This document shows positions 33,867 to 43,482 of a DNA stretch of 64,000 nucleotides, one piece after another. The number at the start of each line of letters is the position of its first letter. The first letter of the stretch is position 1. Position numbers and translations under genes: made by a program. The notes below the pieces were generated by a model that searched no databases, was not told the origin of the DNA, and was given only the letters and a program-made list of their open reading frames with translations. Location of the stretch: contig NZ_JASVDS010000004.1 of assembly GCF_030285365.1 (NCBI RefSeq), positions 372,001-436,000 on the forward strand. Reading direction: 5' to 3'. The stretch is from Roseateles subflavus. GTDB lineage: Bacteria; Pseudomonadota; Gammaproteobacteria; Burkholderiales; Burkholderiaceae_C.

Positions 33867-36002
33867 ATGAGCATGTTCAACAAGGTCACCAAGACGTTCC
33901 AGTGGGGCCCCCATTCCGTCACGATGGAGACCGGCGAGATCGCTCGCCAGTCCACCGGCGCCGTGCTGGTGAACATCGAGGACACCGTGGTGCTGGCCAC
34001 CGTCGTGGCCAAGAACGAACCCAAGCCCGGCCAGGACTTCTTCCCCCTGACCGTCGACTACATCGAGAAGACCTACGCCGCCGGCAAGATCCCCGGCAGC
34101 TTCTTCAAGCGTGAAGGCCGCCCCAGCGAGCTGGAGACCCTGACCAGCCGCCTGATCGACCGCCCGATCCGCCCGCTGTTCCCGGAAGGCTTCTTCAACG
34201 AAGTCCAGGTCGTCGTGCACGTCGTGTCGCTGAATCCTGAAGTCCAGGCCGACATCGCCGCCATGATCGCCACCAGCGCCGCGCTGGCTGTCTCCGGCAT
34301 CCCCTTCAACGGCCCCATCGGTGCCGCCCGCGTGGGCTACATCAATGGCGAGTACGTGCTGAACCCGGGCAAGACCCAGCTGACCGAGTCCAAGATGGAC
34401 CTGGTCGTGGCCGGCACCGAAGCTGCCGTGCTGATGGTCGAGTCCGAAGCTGACCAGCTGAGCGAAGACATCATGCTGGGCGCCGTGGTCTACGGCCACC
34501 AGCAAGGCCAGGTCGCCATCAATGCGATCCACGAGCTGGTGAAGGAAGCCGGCAAGCCCGTGTGGAACTGGGCCGCTCCCGCCAAGGACGAGCCTTTCAT
34601 CGCCAAGGTCACCGGCCTGGCCGAGGAAGCCCTGCGCGCCGCCTACCAGATCCGCTCCAAGCAGGCCCGCACCCAGGCCTGCCGCGAGGCCTATGCCAAG
34701 GTCAAGGAAGCCCTGACCGCTGAAGGCGTGGCTTTCGACGGCGTCGAGGTCGACGGCCTGCTGTTCGAGATCGAAGCGCGCATCGTGCGCAGCCAGATCC
34801 TGGCCGGCGAGCCCCGCATCGACGGCCGCGACACCCGCACCGTGCGCCCCATCGAGATCCGTTCCGGCGTGCTGCCGCGCGCTCACGGCTCCTCGCTGTT
34901 CACCCGTGGCGAGACGCAGGCCCTGGTCGCCGCCACCCTGGGCACCGAGCGTGACTCCCAGACCATCGACGCCCTGGCTGGCGAGTACAGCGAACGCTTC
35001 ATGCTGCACTACAACATGCCCCCGTTCGCCACCGGCGAAACGGGCCGCGTGGGCAGCCCCAAGCGTCGCGAGATCGGCCACGGCCGTCTGGCCAAGCGCG
35101 CCCTGGTGGCCGTGCTGCCGACCAAGGAAGAGTTCCCGTACTCCATCCGCGTGGTCTCCGAGATCACCGAGTCCAACGGCTCGTCCTCGATGGCTTCCGT
35201 CTGCGGCGGCTGCCTGTCGCTCATGGACGCCGGCGTGCCCCTGAAGGCCCACGTGGCCGGCATCGCCATGGGTCTGATCAAGGACGGCAACCGCTTCGCC
35301 GTGCTGACCGACATCCTGGGTGACGAAGATCACCTGGGCGACATGGACTTCAAGGTGGCCGGCACGACCGGTGGCATCACCGCCCTGCAGATGGACATCA
35401 AGATCCAGGGCATCACCAAGGAGATCATGCAGGTCGCGCTGGCTCAGGCCAAGGAAGCCCGCCTGCACATCCTGGGTGCCATGGTCGACGCCGTCGGTGG
35501 CGCCAAGACCGAGGTGTCGCAGTTCGCGCCGCGCCTCTACACCATGAAGATCAACCCCGAGAAGATCCGTGACGTGATCGGCAAGGGCGGCGCCACCATC
35601 CGTGCGCTGACCGAAGAGACCGGCACCCAGATCGACATCGGCGAAGACGGCACCATCACGATCGCCTCGACGGACGCCGACAAGGCCGCCGCCGCCAAGA
35701 AGCGCATCGAAGAGATCACCGCCGAAGTGGAAGTGGGCAAGGTCTACGAAGGTCCGATCACCAAGATCCTGGACTTCGGCGCCCTCGTGAACCTGCTGCC
35801 CGGCAAGGACGGCCTGCTGCACATCAGCCAGATCGCTCACCAGCGCGTCGAGAAGGTCACGGACTTCCTGAAGGAAGGCCAAGTGGTCAAGGTCAAGGTG
35901 CTGGAGACCGACGAGAAGGGCCGCATCAAGCTGTCGATGAAGGCCCTGATCGACCGCGACGCCGCTCCGGCTGCCCCGGCTGAAGAGCCGGCTGCCGAGT
36001 AA
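33867..36002 (+). CDS. pnp: Polynucleotide phosphorylase
   Basis: This enzyme of about 711 residues degrades RNA 3' to 5' with phosphate. It has two RNase PH-like domains (the second starts near [20 protein letters not shown] and contains [10 protein letters not shown] and [16 protein letters not shown]), then a KH domain ([20 protein letters not shown]) and an S1 RNA-binding domain ([18 protein letters not shown]). ATGs lie at 33861, 33867 and 33873. GAGGAG touches the first, so 33867 is the best-spaced start. The hairpin upstream suggests autoregulation. Confidence 0.96.
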   Translation: MSMFNKVTKTFQWGPHSVTMETGEIARQSTGAVLVNIEDTVVLATVVAKNEPKPGQDFFPLTVDYIEKTYAAGKIPGSFFKREGRPSELETLTSRLIDRPIRPLFPEGFFNEVQVVVHVVSLNPEVQADIAAMIATSAALAVSGIPFNGPIGAARVGYINGEYVLNPGKTQLTESKMDLVVAGTEAAVLMVESEADQLSEDIMLGAVVYGHQQGQVAINAIHELVKEAGKPVWNWAAPAKDEPFIAKVTGLAEEALRAAYQIRSKQARTQACREAYAKVKEALTAEGVAFDGVEVDGLLFEIEARIVRSQILAGEPRIDGRDTRTVRPIEIRSGVLPRAHGSSLFTRGETQALVAATLGTERDSQTIDALAGEYSERFMLHYNMPPFATGETGRVGSPKRREIGHGRLAKRALVAVLPTKEEFPYSIRVVSEITESNGSSSMASVCGGCLSLMDAGVPLKAHVAGIAMGLIKDGNRFAVLTDILGDEDHLGDMDFKVAGTTGGITALQMDIKIQGITKEIMQVALAQAKEARLHILGAMVDAVGGAKTEVSQFAPRLYTMKINPEKIRDVIGKGGATIRALTEETGTQIDIGEDGTITIASTDADKAAAAKKRIEEITAEVEVGKVYEGPITKILDFGALVNLLPGKDGLLHISQIAHQRVEKVTDFLKEGQVVKVKVLETDEKGRIKLSMKALIDRDAAPAAPAEEPAAE

Positions 36003-36044
36003 GCGTCCAGCGGACGTCGTCACGCCTTGACGGAGCACAGCGGC

Positions 36045-37031
36045 ATGCGCGCCATTGCCATCTCGCAGCCTGGCGGACCGGAGGTCCTCCAGCTGCAGAC
36101 CCTGCCCGAGCCCACGGCCGGGGCAGGGGAGTGCGTCATTGCGGTGGAGGCCTATGGCATCAACCGCCCTGACGTGCTGCAGCGCAAGGGGGCGTATCCG
36201 CCGCCTGCGGGCGCGAGCCCGCTGCCGGGCCTCGAGGTCGCCGGCCGCATCGTCAACGGCGACGCAGCAGCTCTGGCCGCTGCGGGCCTGCGTGTGGGCG
36301 ATGCCGTCTGCGCGCTGGTGGCCGGCGGTGGCTATGCCGAACGCTGTGTCGCGCCGGTCGGGCAATGCCTGCCGGTGCCGGAAGGCTGGACCATGGCCGA
36401 GGCCGCGAGCCTGCCGGAGACCTGCTTCACCGTGTGGAGCAATGTCTTCGAGCGTGCTGCACTGCAGTCGGGCGAGAGCATTCTCATCCATGGCGGCAGC
36501 AGCGGCATCGGCGTCACGGCCGTGCAGCTGGCCAAGGCCTTCGGGGCCCGCGTCCTGGTGACGGTGGGCAGCGCGGCCAAGGCCGAAGCCTGCCGGCGGC
36601 TGGGGGCGGATGTCGCCATCAACTACCGCGAGCAGGACTTCGTCGCGGAAGTGAAGGCGGCCACGCAGGGCCGCGGTGTCGACGTCATCCTGGACATGGT
36701 GGCGGGCGACTACGTGGCCCGCGGCGTGCAGTGCCTGGCCGACGATGGCCGCATGGTCATCATCGCGGTGCAGGGCGGGGTCAAGGCCGAGTTCGATGCG
36801 GGTCAGGTCTTGCGTAGGCGGCTGACCATCAGCGGTTCGACGCTGCGACCGCGCTCGCTCGAGTTCAAGGCCGGCATCGCGCGGGCGCTGCGCGAGAAGG
36901 TGTGGCCGCTGCTGGCCTCGCGCCGGATCGCGCCGGTCATTTATCAACAACTGCCTGCCGACCAGGCGGCCCAGGCGCACGCCCTGATGGAATCGGGTGA
37001 GCACGTGGGCAAGATCGTCCTGGTCTGGTGA
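36045..37031 (+). CDS. NAD(P)H quinone oxidoreductase (zinc-free MDR family)
   Basis: This 328-residue protein resembles TP53I3/QOR-type reductases: [62 protein letters not shown] (NADP-binding) and INYREQDF. The ligands of the catalytic zinc are absent, as usual for this subfamily. It reduces quinones or similar compounds in the cytoplasm. The ATG at 36045 has GGAG upstream. A TTG at 36027 is the alternative. The stop overlaps a GTG of the tpiA frame. Confidence 0.9.
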   Translation: MRAIAISQPGGPEVLQLQTLPEPTAGAGECVIAVEAYGINRPDVLQRKGAYPPPAGASPLPGLEVAGRIVNGDAAALAAAGLRVGDAVCALVAGGGYAERCVAPVGQCLPVPEGWTMAEAASLPETCFTVWSNVFERAALQSGESILIHGGSSGIGVTAVQLAKAFGARVLVTVGSAAKAEACRRLGADVAINYREQDFVAEVKAATQGRGVDVILDMVAGDYVARGVQCLADDGRMVIIAVQGGVKAEFDAGQVLRRRLTISGSTLRPRSLEFKAGIARALREKVWPLLASRRIAPVIYQQLPADQAAQAHALMESGEHVGKIVLVW

Positions 37032-37048
37032 GTTTCACGAGGTTTTTC

Positions 37049-37789
37049 ATGCGCAAGAAGCTGGTCGTCGGAAACTGGAAGATGCATGGCAACCGGGCCT
37101 CGAATGCCCTGCTGCTGAGCGGTCTGAAGGAAGCCGGCCCCTGGACGGCCGATGTGGCTGTGTGCGTGCCGTTCCCCTACATCACCGAGACGTCGCTGGC
37201 CCTGACGGGTACGCAGATCGCCTACGGTTCGCAGGATTGCTCGGCGCACGAGCAGGGCGCCTACACGGGCGAGGTGTCGTCGGCCATGCTGGCGGACCTG
37301 GGTTGCCGCTTCGCCATCGTCGGTCACTCGGAGCGTCGCGCCTACCACCAGGAAAGCGACCAGCTGGTGGCTGACAAGGCCAAGGCGGCGCTGGCCCACG
37401 GCGTCACGCCCATCGTCTGCGTCGGTGAGACGCTCGCGGAGCGCGAGGCCGGCCAGACCGAGCACGTCGTGAAGCGCCAGCTCGCGGCCGTGATCCACAC
37501 GCTGACGCACTGCATCGGCGAGATCGTGCTGGCCTACGAGCCGGTGTGGGCCATCGGTACCGGCCTGACGGCCACGCCCGAGCAGGCACAGGCCGTGCAC
37601 GCCGTGCTGCGTCAGCAGCTGCGGGCGGCCACGCAGAAGGCGGATGCCATGCGCATCCTCTACGGCGGCAGCGTCAAGCCCGACAATGCCGCGCTGCTGT
37701 TCTCGCAGCCTGACATCGATGGCGGCCTGATCGGCGGCGCCGCCCTGAAGGCGGCGGATTTCTCGGCCATCTGCCGCGCTGCGGCCTGA
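37049..37789 (+). CDS. tpiA: Triosephosphate isomerase
   Basis: This 246-residue glycolytic enzyme has all catalytic residues in context: VVGNWKMHG (Lys), IVGHSERR (His) and [13 protein letters not shown] (Glu), plus the phosphate loop YGGSVKPDN. The ATG at 37049 gives the standard N-terminus [12 protein letters not shown]. An in-frame GTG at 37028 would add seven residues and overlap the upstream gene. Position before secG is typical of Burkholderiales. Confidence 0.96.
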   Translation: MRKKLVVGNWKMHGNRASNALLLSGLKEAGPWTADVAVCVPFPYITETSLALTGTQIAYGSQDCSAHEQGAYTGEVSSAMLADLGCRFAIVGHSERRAYHQESDQLVADKAKAALAHGVTPIVCVGETLAEREAGQTEHVVKRQLAAVIHTLTHCIGEIVLAYEPVWAIGTGLTATPEQAQAVHAVLRQQLRAATQKADAMRILYGGSVKPDNAALLFSQPDIDGGLIGGAALKAADFSAICRAAA

Positions 37790-37872
37790 AGCGGCCGCTT
37801 CCTGTGATGTGAGACCTCGGTGCCGGCCCCGACACGGCGGGCACCTGACACGAATTCGATTTGGAGAGTGGA

Positions 37873-38250
37873 ATGCAAGTCCTGATGAACCTGATCCTCG
37901 TGGTCCAGCTGCTGAGCGCGCTGGCCATGATCGGCCTGGTGCTGGTGCAGCACGGCAAGGGCGCCGACATGGGCGCCTCCTTCGGCAGCGGTGCCTCCGG
38001 CAGCCTGTTCGGCGCCACCGGCAGTGCCAACTTCCTGTCGCGCACGACGGCCGTCTGCGCGACGCTGTTCTTTGTCTGCACGCTGGGTCTGGCCTATTTC
38101 GGCAGCCACCGTGATGCTGGCGCCCCGAAGGAAAGCCTGCTGGAACGTGCCGCTCCGGCCAGCGCGCCGGCACCGGCCGCCTCGGGCGCCGCCGCCATTC
38201 CCGAGGCTCCCGTGGCCGCTCAGCCGGCCGTATCGGCCGCCAGCCGCTGA
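37873..38250 (+). CDS. secG: Preprotein translocase subunit SecG
   Basis: This 125-residue inner-membrane protein has two helices (LMNLILVVQLLSALAMIGLV and TTAVCATLFFVCTLGLAYFG) and the motif LVQHGKGADMGASFGSGASG between them. It supports SecYE-mediated export. A Pro/Ala-rich tail of about 45 residues follows, typical of the group. The ATG at 37873 is preferred to a TTG at 37861. Confidence 0.95.
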   Translation: MQVLMNLILVVQLLSALAMIGLVLVQHGKGADMGASFGSGASGSLFGATGSANFLSRTTAVCATLFFVCTLGLAYFGSHRDAGAPKESLLERAAPASAPAPAASGAAAIPEAPVAAQPAVSAASR

Positions 38251-38280
38251 GCTGAATGACCCTTCCTGACAGGCGGCGAG

Positions 38281-38295
38281 GCAAGACCTGCCCCC
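38281..38295 (-). repeat. Dispersed 15-mer, one-mismatch copy
   Basis: The plus strand reads GCAAGACCTGCCCCC, one base different from the reverse complement of GGGGTCAGGTCTTGC. It lies in the secG to tRNA-Leu gap. Confidence 0.4.
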
Positions 38296-38389
38296 GCCTT
38301 GTCAACCGCAATCGGAAAGACTGTCTCAGATCAACCCGGTTGCACCGTAAAAATCCTTCGGTTTTCTCTGAGTGCGATTTTTTTCGGTA

Positions 38390-38437
38390 TAGAATACGAG
38401 GCTGTCTGGAACGCAATTCCTCACGCTACCAGACAGC
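38390..38437 (+). promoter_or_regulatory. tRNA-Leu promoter and leader hairpin
   Basis: TAGAAT at 38390-38395 is a likely -10 box. The expected start is about 38402, exactly where a hairpin begins: GCTGTCTGG (38401-38409) pairs over nine bases with CCAGACAGC (38429-38437). The hairpin ends eight bases before the mature tRNA and may mark the precursor for processing. Confidence 0.5.
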
Positions 38438-38444
38438 AAAAACC

Positions 38445-38529
38445 GCCGACGTGGTGAAATTGGTAGACACGCTATCTTGAGGGGGTAGTGGCGAAAGCTG
38501 TGCGAGTTCGAGTCTCGCCGTCGGCACCA
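38445..38529 (+). tRNA. tRNA-Leu (GAG)
   Basis: This is a complete 85-base class II tRNA. The acceptor stem GCCGACG pairs with CGTCGGC, followed by A and an encoded CCA. The anticodon arm is CTATC, loop TTGAGGG, GGTAG, giving anticodon GAG. A long variable arm and a TTCGA T-loop are present. It sits between secG and nuoA as in other Burkholderiales. Confidence 0.97.
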
Positions 38530-38771
38530 AATTCCTCAATCGAGGTCGTGAGTTAACATCCTTCGGGCCGGAGCCCGGCGATGTGCAAGCGATCCTGGTT
38601 GAAGCGCCCTGTAGCAGGCAAAGTCGAAAGACCGATCCTGCTGAGGGACAAGCCGGGCGCGGTCCGTGAGCGACATCTTGTCGCCAGCGGCGCGCCCGTT
38701 GCTTTTGTCGACTCTGTCGATGGTCTGCCGGCCTGGAGGCTGCGGTCATCGGCGCAACCGAGAGCAAAGCT

Positions 38772-39131
38772 GTGAGTCTGGAACAGTACCTCCCCGTCAT
38801 CCTCTTCATTCTGGTCGGCGCAGTGGTGGGTATAGCGCCCCAGATCCTGGGCTACCTCCTCGGACCCAACCGGCCGGATCAGGCCAAGAACTCCCCTTAC
38901 GAATGCGGCTTCGAGGCCTTTGAAGACGCGCGCATGAAGTTCGATGTGCGCTACTACCTCGTCGCCATTCTCTTCATCCTGTTCGACCTGGAAATCGCGT
39001 TCCTGTTCCCGTGGGCGGTGACCCTGCGTGAAATCGGCGCGACAGGTTTCTGGGCGATGATGGTTTTCCTCGGCATCCTCGTCGTGGGCTTTGCCTACGA
39101 GTGGAAAAAGGGTGCCCTGGACTGGGAGTGA
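38772..39131 (+). CDS. nuoA: NADH-quinone oxidoreductase subunit A
   Basis: This 119-residue membrane subunit of complex I has three helices and the conserved loop [24 protein letters not shown]. It lines the quinone-channel entry. The start is GTG at 38772. It heads the 14-gene nuo operon. About 240 bases of leader separate it from tRNA-Leu, in which I see no clear promoter. A structured repeat follows. Confidence 0.96.
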   Translation: MSLEQYLPVILFILVGAVVGIAPQILGYLLGPNRPDQAKNSPYECGFEAFEDARMKFDVRYYLVAILFILFDLEIAFLFPWAVTLREIGATGFWAMMVFLGILVVGFAYEWKKGALDWE

Positions 39132-39135
39132 CCTT

Positions 39136-39235
39136 TTGCCCCTCGTTCAGCGCACGGCGCTGAACGGTCCCCCGTGGGGACGCCAGCCGCCGGCTGGCAG
39201 TCGGGCCGGCTTGGGGCGGTCCGGTGCTCGGCCCG
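39136..39235 (+). repeat. Structured intergenic repeat, copy 1 (nuoA-nuoB)
   Basis: CCCCTCG is followed by a chain of hairpins. The first is CGTTCAGCGC (39144) pairing with GCGCTGAACG. The second is GTCCCC pairing with GGGGAC (39167-39181). The third is GCCAGCCG pairing with CGGCTGGC (39182-39198). Then comes TTGGGGCGG and a stem CGGGCCG with CGGCCCG. It shares order and constant parts with copy 2 at 47399-47515, while the first and third stems differ in sequence but keep pairing. Confidence 0.75.
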
Positions 39236-39262
39236 TTCGGGTAGACAGATTGGAAGCGTGCT

Positions 39263-39739
39263 ATGGGTATTGAAGGCGTTTTGAAGGAAGGCTTCGTCAC
39301 CACCTCGGTGGACAAGCTGATCAACTGGTCCAAGACCGGTTCTCTGTGGCCCATGACCTTCGGTCTGGCGTGCTGTGCGGTGGAGATGATGCACGCCGGC
39401 GCGGCGCGCTACGACATCGACCGCTTCGGCATGCTGTTCCGTCCCAGCCCCCGCCAGTCCGATCTGATGATCGTGGCCGGCACGCTGTGCAACAAGATGG
39501 CGCCCGCCCTGCGCAAGGTCTACGACCAGATGGCCGAGCCTCGCTGGGTCCTGTCGATGGGCTCGTGCGCCAATGGCGGCGGCTACTACCACTACAGCTA
39601 TTCCGTCGTGCGCGGCTGCGACCGCATCGTGCCGGTCGACGTCTACGTGCCGGGCTGTCCGCCCACCGCCGAGGCGCTGCTGTACGGCATCCTGCAGCTG
39701 CAGGCCAAGATCCGCCGCGAAAACACCATCGCACGCTGA
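39263..39739 (+). CDS. nuoB: NADH-quinone oxidoreductase subunit B
   Basis: This 158-residue subunit carries cluster N2, the last Fe-S cluster before quinone. The ligands lie in [24 protein letters not shown] and [15 protein letters not shown]. It sits at the junction of the peripheral and membrane arms. Its start lies 28 bases after the structured repeat. Confidence 0.97.
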   Translation: MGIEGVLKEGFVTTSVDKLINWSKTGSLWPMTFGLACCAVEMMHAGAARYDIDRFGMLFRPSPRQSDLMIVAGTLCNKMAPALRKVYDQMAEPRWVLSMGSCANGGGYYHYSYSVVRGCDRIVPVDVYVPGCPPTAEALLYGILQLQAKIRRENTIAR

Positions 39740-39754
39740 AGAGGGCAGGGCTCC

Positions 39755-40351
39755 ATGACCATGAAACTCGACACCCTGCAGGCCACCCTCGAGAAGGTGC
39801 TGGGCGAGCAGATCCTCGACCTGAAGCGCGAGCTGGGTGAAATCACCATTCGCGTGGCGCCCGAGCACTACGCGGCCGTCGCCAAGACCCTGCGTGATCA
39901 CTCCGAGCTGCGCTTCGAGCAGCTGATCGACCTGTGCGGCGTGGACTACAGCACCTACGGCGAAGGCGCCTACGACGGTCTGCGCTTCGGCGTGGTGTCG
40001 CATCTGCTGTCCGTCGCCAAGAACTGGCGCCTGCGCCTGAAGGTGCTGGCCGCCAACGACGACTTCCCCTGCGTCGCCGCGCTGACCCCGATCTGGAATT
40101 CCGCCAACTGGTTCGAGCGTGAAGCCTTCGACATGTACGGGATCATCTTCGAGGGCCACGAGGACCTGCGCCGCATCCTGACCGACTACGGCTTCATCGG
40201 CCACCCGATGCGCAAGGACTTCCCGACCACCGGGCACGTCGAGATGCGCTATGACGCCGAGCAGAAGCGCGTCATCTACCAGCCGGTGACCATCGAGCCG
40301 CGTGAGATCACGCCGCGCGTGATCCGTGAAGACAACTACGGCGGGATCTAA
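39755..40351 (+). CDS. nuoC: NADH-quinone oxidoreductase subunit C
   Basis: This 198-residue peripheral-arm subunit has the family stretches [40 protein letters not shown] and HPMRKDFP broken across the sequence. It is separate from NuoD, unlike the NuoCD fusion of E. coli. An ATG at 39761 is an alternative start. Confidence 0.96.
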   Translation: MTMKLDTLQATLEKVLGEQILDLKRELGEITIRVAPEHYAAVAKTLRDHSELRFEQLIDLCGVDYSTYGEGAYDGLRFGVVSHLLSVAKNWRLRLKVLAANDDFPCVAALTPIWNSANWFEREAFDMYGIIFEGHEDLRRILTDYGFIGHPMRKDFPTTGHVEMRYDAEQKRVIYQPVTIEPREITPRVIREDNYGGI

Positions 40352-40356
40352 TCCAA

Positions 40357-41610
40357 ATGGCCGACATCAAGAACTACACCCTCAACTTCGGTCCTCAACA
40401 CCCGGCCGCGCACGGTGTGCTGCGCCTGGTGCTGGAACTCGACGGTGAAGTGATCCAGCGCGCCGATCCGCACATCGGCCTGCTGCACCGGGCCACCGAG
40501 AAGCTGGCCGAGAGCAAGACCTACATCCAGTCGCTGCCCTACATGGACCGCCTCGACTACGTGTCGATGATGGCCAACGAGCACGCCTACTGCCTCGCCA
40601 TCGAGAAGATGCTGGGCATCGAGGTGCCGGAGCGCGCGCAGTACATCCGCGTGATGTTCGCCGAGCTGACCCGCATCCTGAACCACCTGCTCTGGCTGGG
40701 CTGCCACGGCCTGGACTGCGGTGCGATGAACATCCTCATCTACTGCTTCCGCGAGCGTGAGGACATCTTCGACATGTACGAAGCGGTGTCGGGTGCGCGC
40801 ATGCACGCGGCCTACTTCCGTCCGGGCGGCGTCTACCGCGACCTGCCGGACACCATGCCGCAGTACAAGGTCTCCAAGATCAAGAACGCCAAGACGATCG
40901 CCGAGCTGAACAAGAACCGCCAGGGTTCGCTGCTCGACTTCATCGAGGACTTCTGCAAGCGCTTCCCCAAGAACGTCGACGACTACGAGACCCTGCTGAC
41001 CGACAACCGGATCTGGAAGCAGCGGACCGTGGGCATCGGCGTGGTGACGCCCGAACGCGCCCTGAACATGGGCTTCACCGGCGCCATGCTGCGCGGCTCG
41101 GGCATCCCCTGGGACCTGCGCAAGAGCCAGCCCTACGACGTCTACGCCAAGATGGACTTCGACATCCCGGTGGGCACGAACGGCGACACCTATGACCGCT
41201 ACGTCGTGCGCGTCGAGGAAATGCGCCAGTCCTGCCGCATCGTCGAGCAGTGCGTGAAGTGGCTGCGTGCCAACCCCGGTCCTGTCATCACGGACAACCA
41301 CAAGGTCGCGCCGCCTTCCCGCGTGGACATGAAGTCCTCGATGGAAGAGCTGATTCACCACTTCAAGCTCTTCACCGAAGGCTTCCGCGTGCCGGAGGGC
41401 GAGGCCTACGCCGCCGTCGAGCATCCGAAGGGCGAGTTCGGCATCTACATCGTCAGCGACGGCGCCAACAAGCCCTATCGCCTGAAGATCCGCGCCCCGG
41501 GCTTCGCCCACCTGGCCGGCCTGGACGAAATGTCCCGCGGCCACATGATTGCCGACGCCGTCGCCGTGATCGGCACCATGGACATCGTTTTCGGTGAGAT
41601 TGACCGATGA
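40357..41610 (+). CDS. nuoD: NADH-quinone oxidoreductase subunit D
   Basis: This 417-residue subunit is related to the large subunit of NiFe hydrogenases and forms the quinone pocket with NuoB. It has [20 protein letters not shown] and [16 protein letters not shown] at the N-terminus, and ends DIVFGEIDR, the normal C-terminus. Five bases separate it from nuoC. Confidence 0.97.
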   Translation: MADIKNYTLNFGPQHPAAHGVLRLVLELDGEVIQRADPHIGLLHRATEKLAESKTYIQSLPYMDRLDYVSMMANEHAYCLAIEKMLGIEVPERAQYIRVMFAELTRILNHLLWLGCHGLDCGAMNILIYCFREREDIFDMYEAVSGARMHAAYFRPGGVYRDLPDTMPQYKVSKIKNAKTIAELNKNRQGSLLDFIEDFCKRFPKNVDDYETLLTDNRIWKQRTVGIGVVTPERALNMGFTGAMLRGSGIPWDLRKSQPYDVYAKMDFDIPVGTNGDTYDRYVVRVEEMRQSCRIVEQCVKWLRANPGPVITDNHKVAPPSRVDMKSSMEELIHHFKLFTEGFRVPEGEAYAAVEHPKGEFGIYIVSDGANKPYRLKIRAPGFAHLAGLDEMSRGHMIADAVAVIGTMDIVFGEIDR

Positions 41611-42113
41611 GCAGCACTCCCTACCAGCTCAGCGACGCCACCCGCGCTCGCTTTGACCGCGAGGTCGCCAAGTACCCGGCCGAGCAGCGCCAGTCCGCCG
41701 TGATGGCCTGCCTGTCCATCGTGCAGCAGGAGCAGGGCCACGTGTCCCGCGAGAGCGAGGACGCGATCGCCGCCTACCTGGGCATGCCCGCCATCGCGGT
41801 GTACGAGGTCACGACCTTCTACAACATGTACAACCAGCGTCCGGTCGGCAAGTTCAAGCTGAACGTCTGCACCAACCTGCCGTGCCAGCTGCGCGACGGC
41901 CAGAAGGCGCTGGACCATCTGCTGAACAAGCTGGGTGTGGAAGACGGCGGCACGACGGCCGACGGCCTGTTCACCGTGCAGAAGTGCGAGTGCCTGGGCG
42001 CCTGCGCCGACGCGCCGGTGATGCTGGTGAACGATCGCCAGATGTGCAGCTTCATGAGCCATGAGCGCCTCGACGACCTCGTCGACACGCTGAAGGCCCA
42101 CGCCAAGAACTGA
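41607..42113 (+). CDS. nuoE: NADH-quinone oxidoreductase subunit E
   Basis: This 168-residue thioredoxin-fold subunit binds a 2Fe-2S cluster (N1a). The ligands lie in [11 protein letters not shown] and [10 protein letters not shown]. Its start overlaps nuoD by four bases. Confidence 0.96.
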   Translation: MSSTPYQLSDATRARFDREVAKYPAEQRQSAVMACLSIVQQEQGHVSRESEDAIAAYLGMPAIAVYEVTTFYNMYNQRPVGKFKLNVCTNLPCQLRDGQKALDHLLNKLGVEDGGTTADGLFTVQKCECLGACADAPVMLVNDRQMCSFMSHERLDDLVDTLKAHAKN

Positions 42114-42121
42114 GGGCAAGC

Positions 42122-43465
42122 ATGCTGGATCTCTCCAAGTTTCAAAGCAAGGGCGTCGAGACCTGCTTCCATGACCGCCACATCGGTCCGCAGATCTATG
42201 CCGACCTGAACGGCAGCAACTGGTCGATCAAGGACTACGAGGCCCGTGGCGGCTACGCAGCGCTGCGCAAGATCCTGGGCAAGGACGGCGGTGAAGGCCT
42301 GACCCCCGACCAGGTCATCGCCGAAGTCAAGACCTCCGGCCTGCGCGGCCGCGGCGGCGCTGGCTTCCCGACCGGCCTGAAGTGGAGCTTCATGCCCCGC
42401 CAGTTCCCGGGCCAGAAGTACCTCGTCTGCAACTCGGACGAAGGCGAGCCGGGCACCTGCAAGGACCGCGACATCCTCATGTACAACCCGCACATCGTCA
42501 TCGAAGGGATGGCGATCGCGGCGTATGCCATGGGCATCAAGGTCGGCTACAACTACATCCACGGCGAGATCTTCGAGGTCTACGAGCGCTTCGAGGCGGC
42601 CCTGGAAGAGGCCCGCGCGGCCGGCCTGCTGGGTGACAACATCCTCGGCTCCGGCTTCTCGTTCCAGCTGCACGCCCACCACGGTTTCGGTGCCTACATC
42701 TGCGGTGAAGAGACCGCGCTGCTGGAATCGCTGGAAGGCAAGAAGGGCCAGCCCCGCTTCAAGCCGCCGTTCCCGGCGAGCTTCGGCCTGTACGGCAAGC
42801 CCACGACCATCAACAACACCGAGACCTTCGCGGCGGTGCCCTGGATCATCCGCAACGGTGGCCAGCCCTACCTCGAGATCGGCAAGCCCAACAACGGCGG
42901 GACCAAGATCTTCTCGGTCTCGGGGGACGTCAACAAGCCCGGCAACTACGAGATTCCGCTGGGCACGCCCTTCGAGAAGCTGCTGGAGCTCGCCGGTGGC
43001 GTGCGCACCGGCCGCAAGCTCAAGGCCGTGATCCCGGGCGGCTCGTCCTCCCCGGTGCTGCCGGCCGACGTGATGATGCAGTGCACGATGGACTATGACT
43101 CCATCGCCAAGGCCGGCTCCATGCTGGGCTCGGGCGCCGTCATCGTGATGGACGACACGCGCGACATGGTGACGAGCCTGCTGCGTCTGTCCTACTTCTA
43201 TGCCCACGAGTCCTGCGGCCAGTGCACGCCCTGTCGCGAGGGCACGGGCTGGATGCACCGTGTGATCGAGCGCATCGACCACGGCCAGGGCCGCATGGAA
43301 GACATCGACCTGCTGAACTCGGTCGCCGACAACATCCAGGGCCGCACCATCTGCGCCCTGGGCGACGCCGCCGCCATGCCGGTGCGCGCCATGATCAAGC
43401 ACTTCAAGCACGAGTTCGTGCAGAAGATCGAACAGGCACAACAGGCCGGCGCCAAAGCCGCCTGA
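42122..43465 (+). CDS. nuoF: NADH-quinone oxidoreductase subunit F
   Basis: This 447-residue subunit binds NADH and FMN and carries cluster N3. It has the Gly-rich [46 protein letters not shown], and the cluster motif [11 protein letters not shown]. It is the entry point for electrons. Confidence 0.97.
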   Translation: MLDLSKFQSKGVETCFHDRHIGPQIYADLNGSNWSIKDYEARGGYAALRKILGKDGGEGLTPDQVIAEVKTSGLRGRGGAGFPTGLKWSFMPRQFPGQKYLVCNSDEGEPGTCKDRDILMYNPHIVIEGMAIAAYAMGIKVGYNYIHGEIFEVYERFEAALEEARAAGLLGDNILGSGFSFQLHAHHGFGAYICGEETALLESLEGKKGQPRFKPPFPASFGLYGKPTTINNTETFAAVPWIIRNGGQPYLEIGKPNNGGTKIFSVSGDVNKPGNYEIPLGTPFEKLLELAGGVRTGRKLKAVIPGGSSSPVLPADVMMQCTMDYDSIAKAGSMLGSGAVIVMDDTRDMVTSLLRLSYFYAHESCGQCTPCREGTGWMHRVIERIDHGQGRMEDIDLLNSVADNIQGRTICALGDAAAMPVRAMIKHFKHEFVQKIEQAQQAGAKAA

Positions 43466-43482
43466 ACGCCAGGACACGAACC

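Noticed and set aside
33738-37004. A 1088-codon open frame on the minus strand opposite pnp and the quinone oxidoreductase
   Set aside because: Same explanation: low-complexity composition, no motif, and full overlap with genes that have clear catalytic residues.
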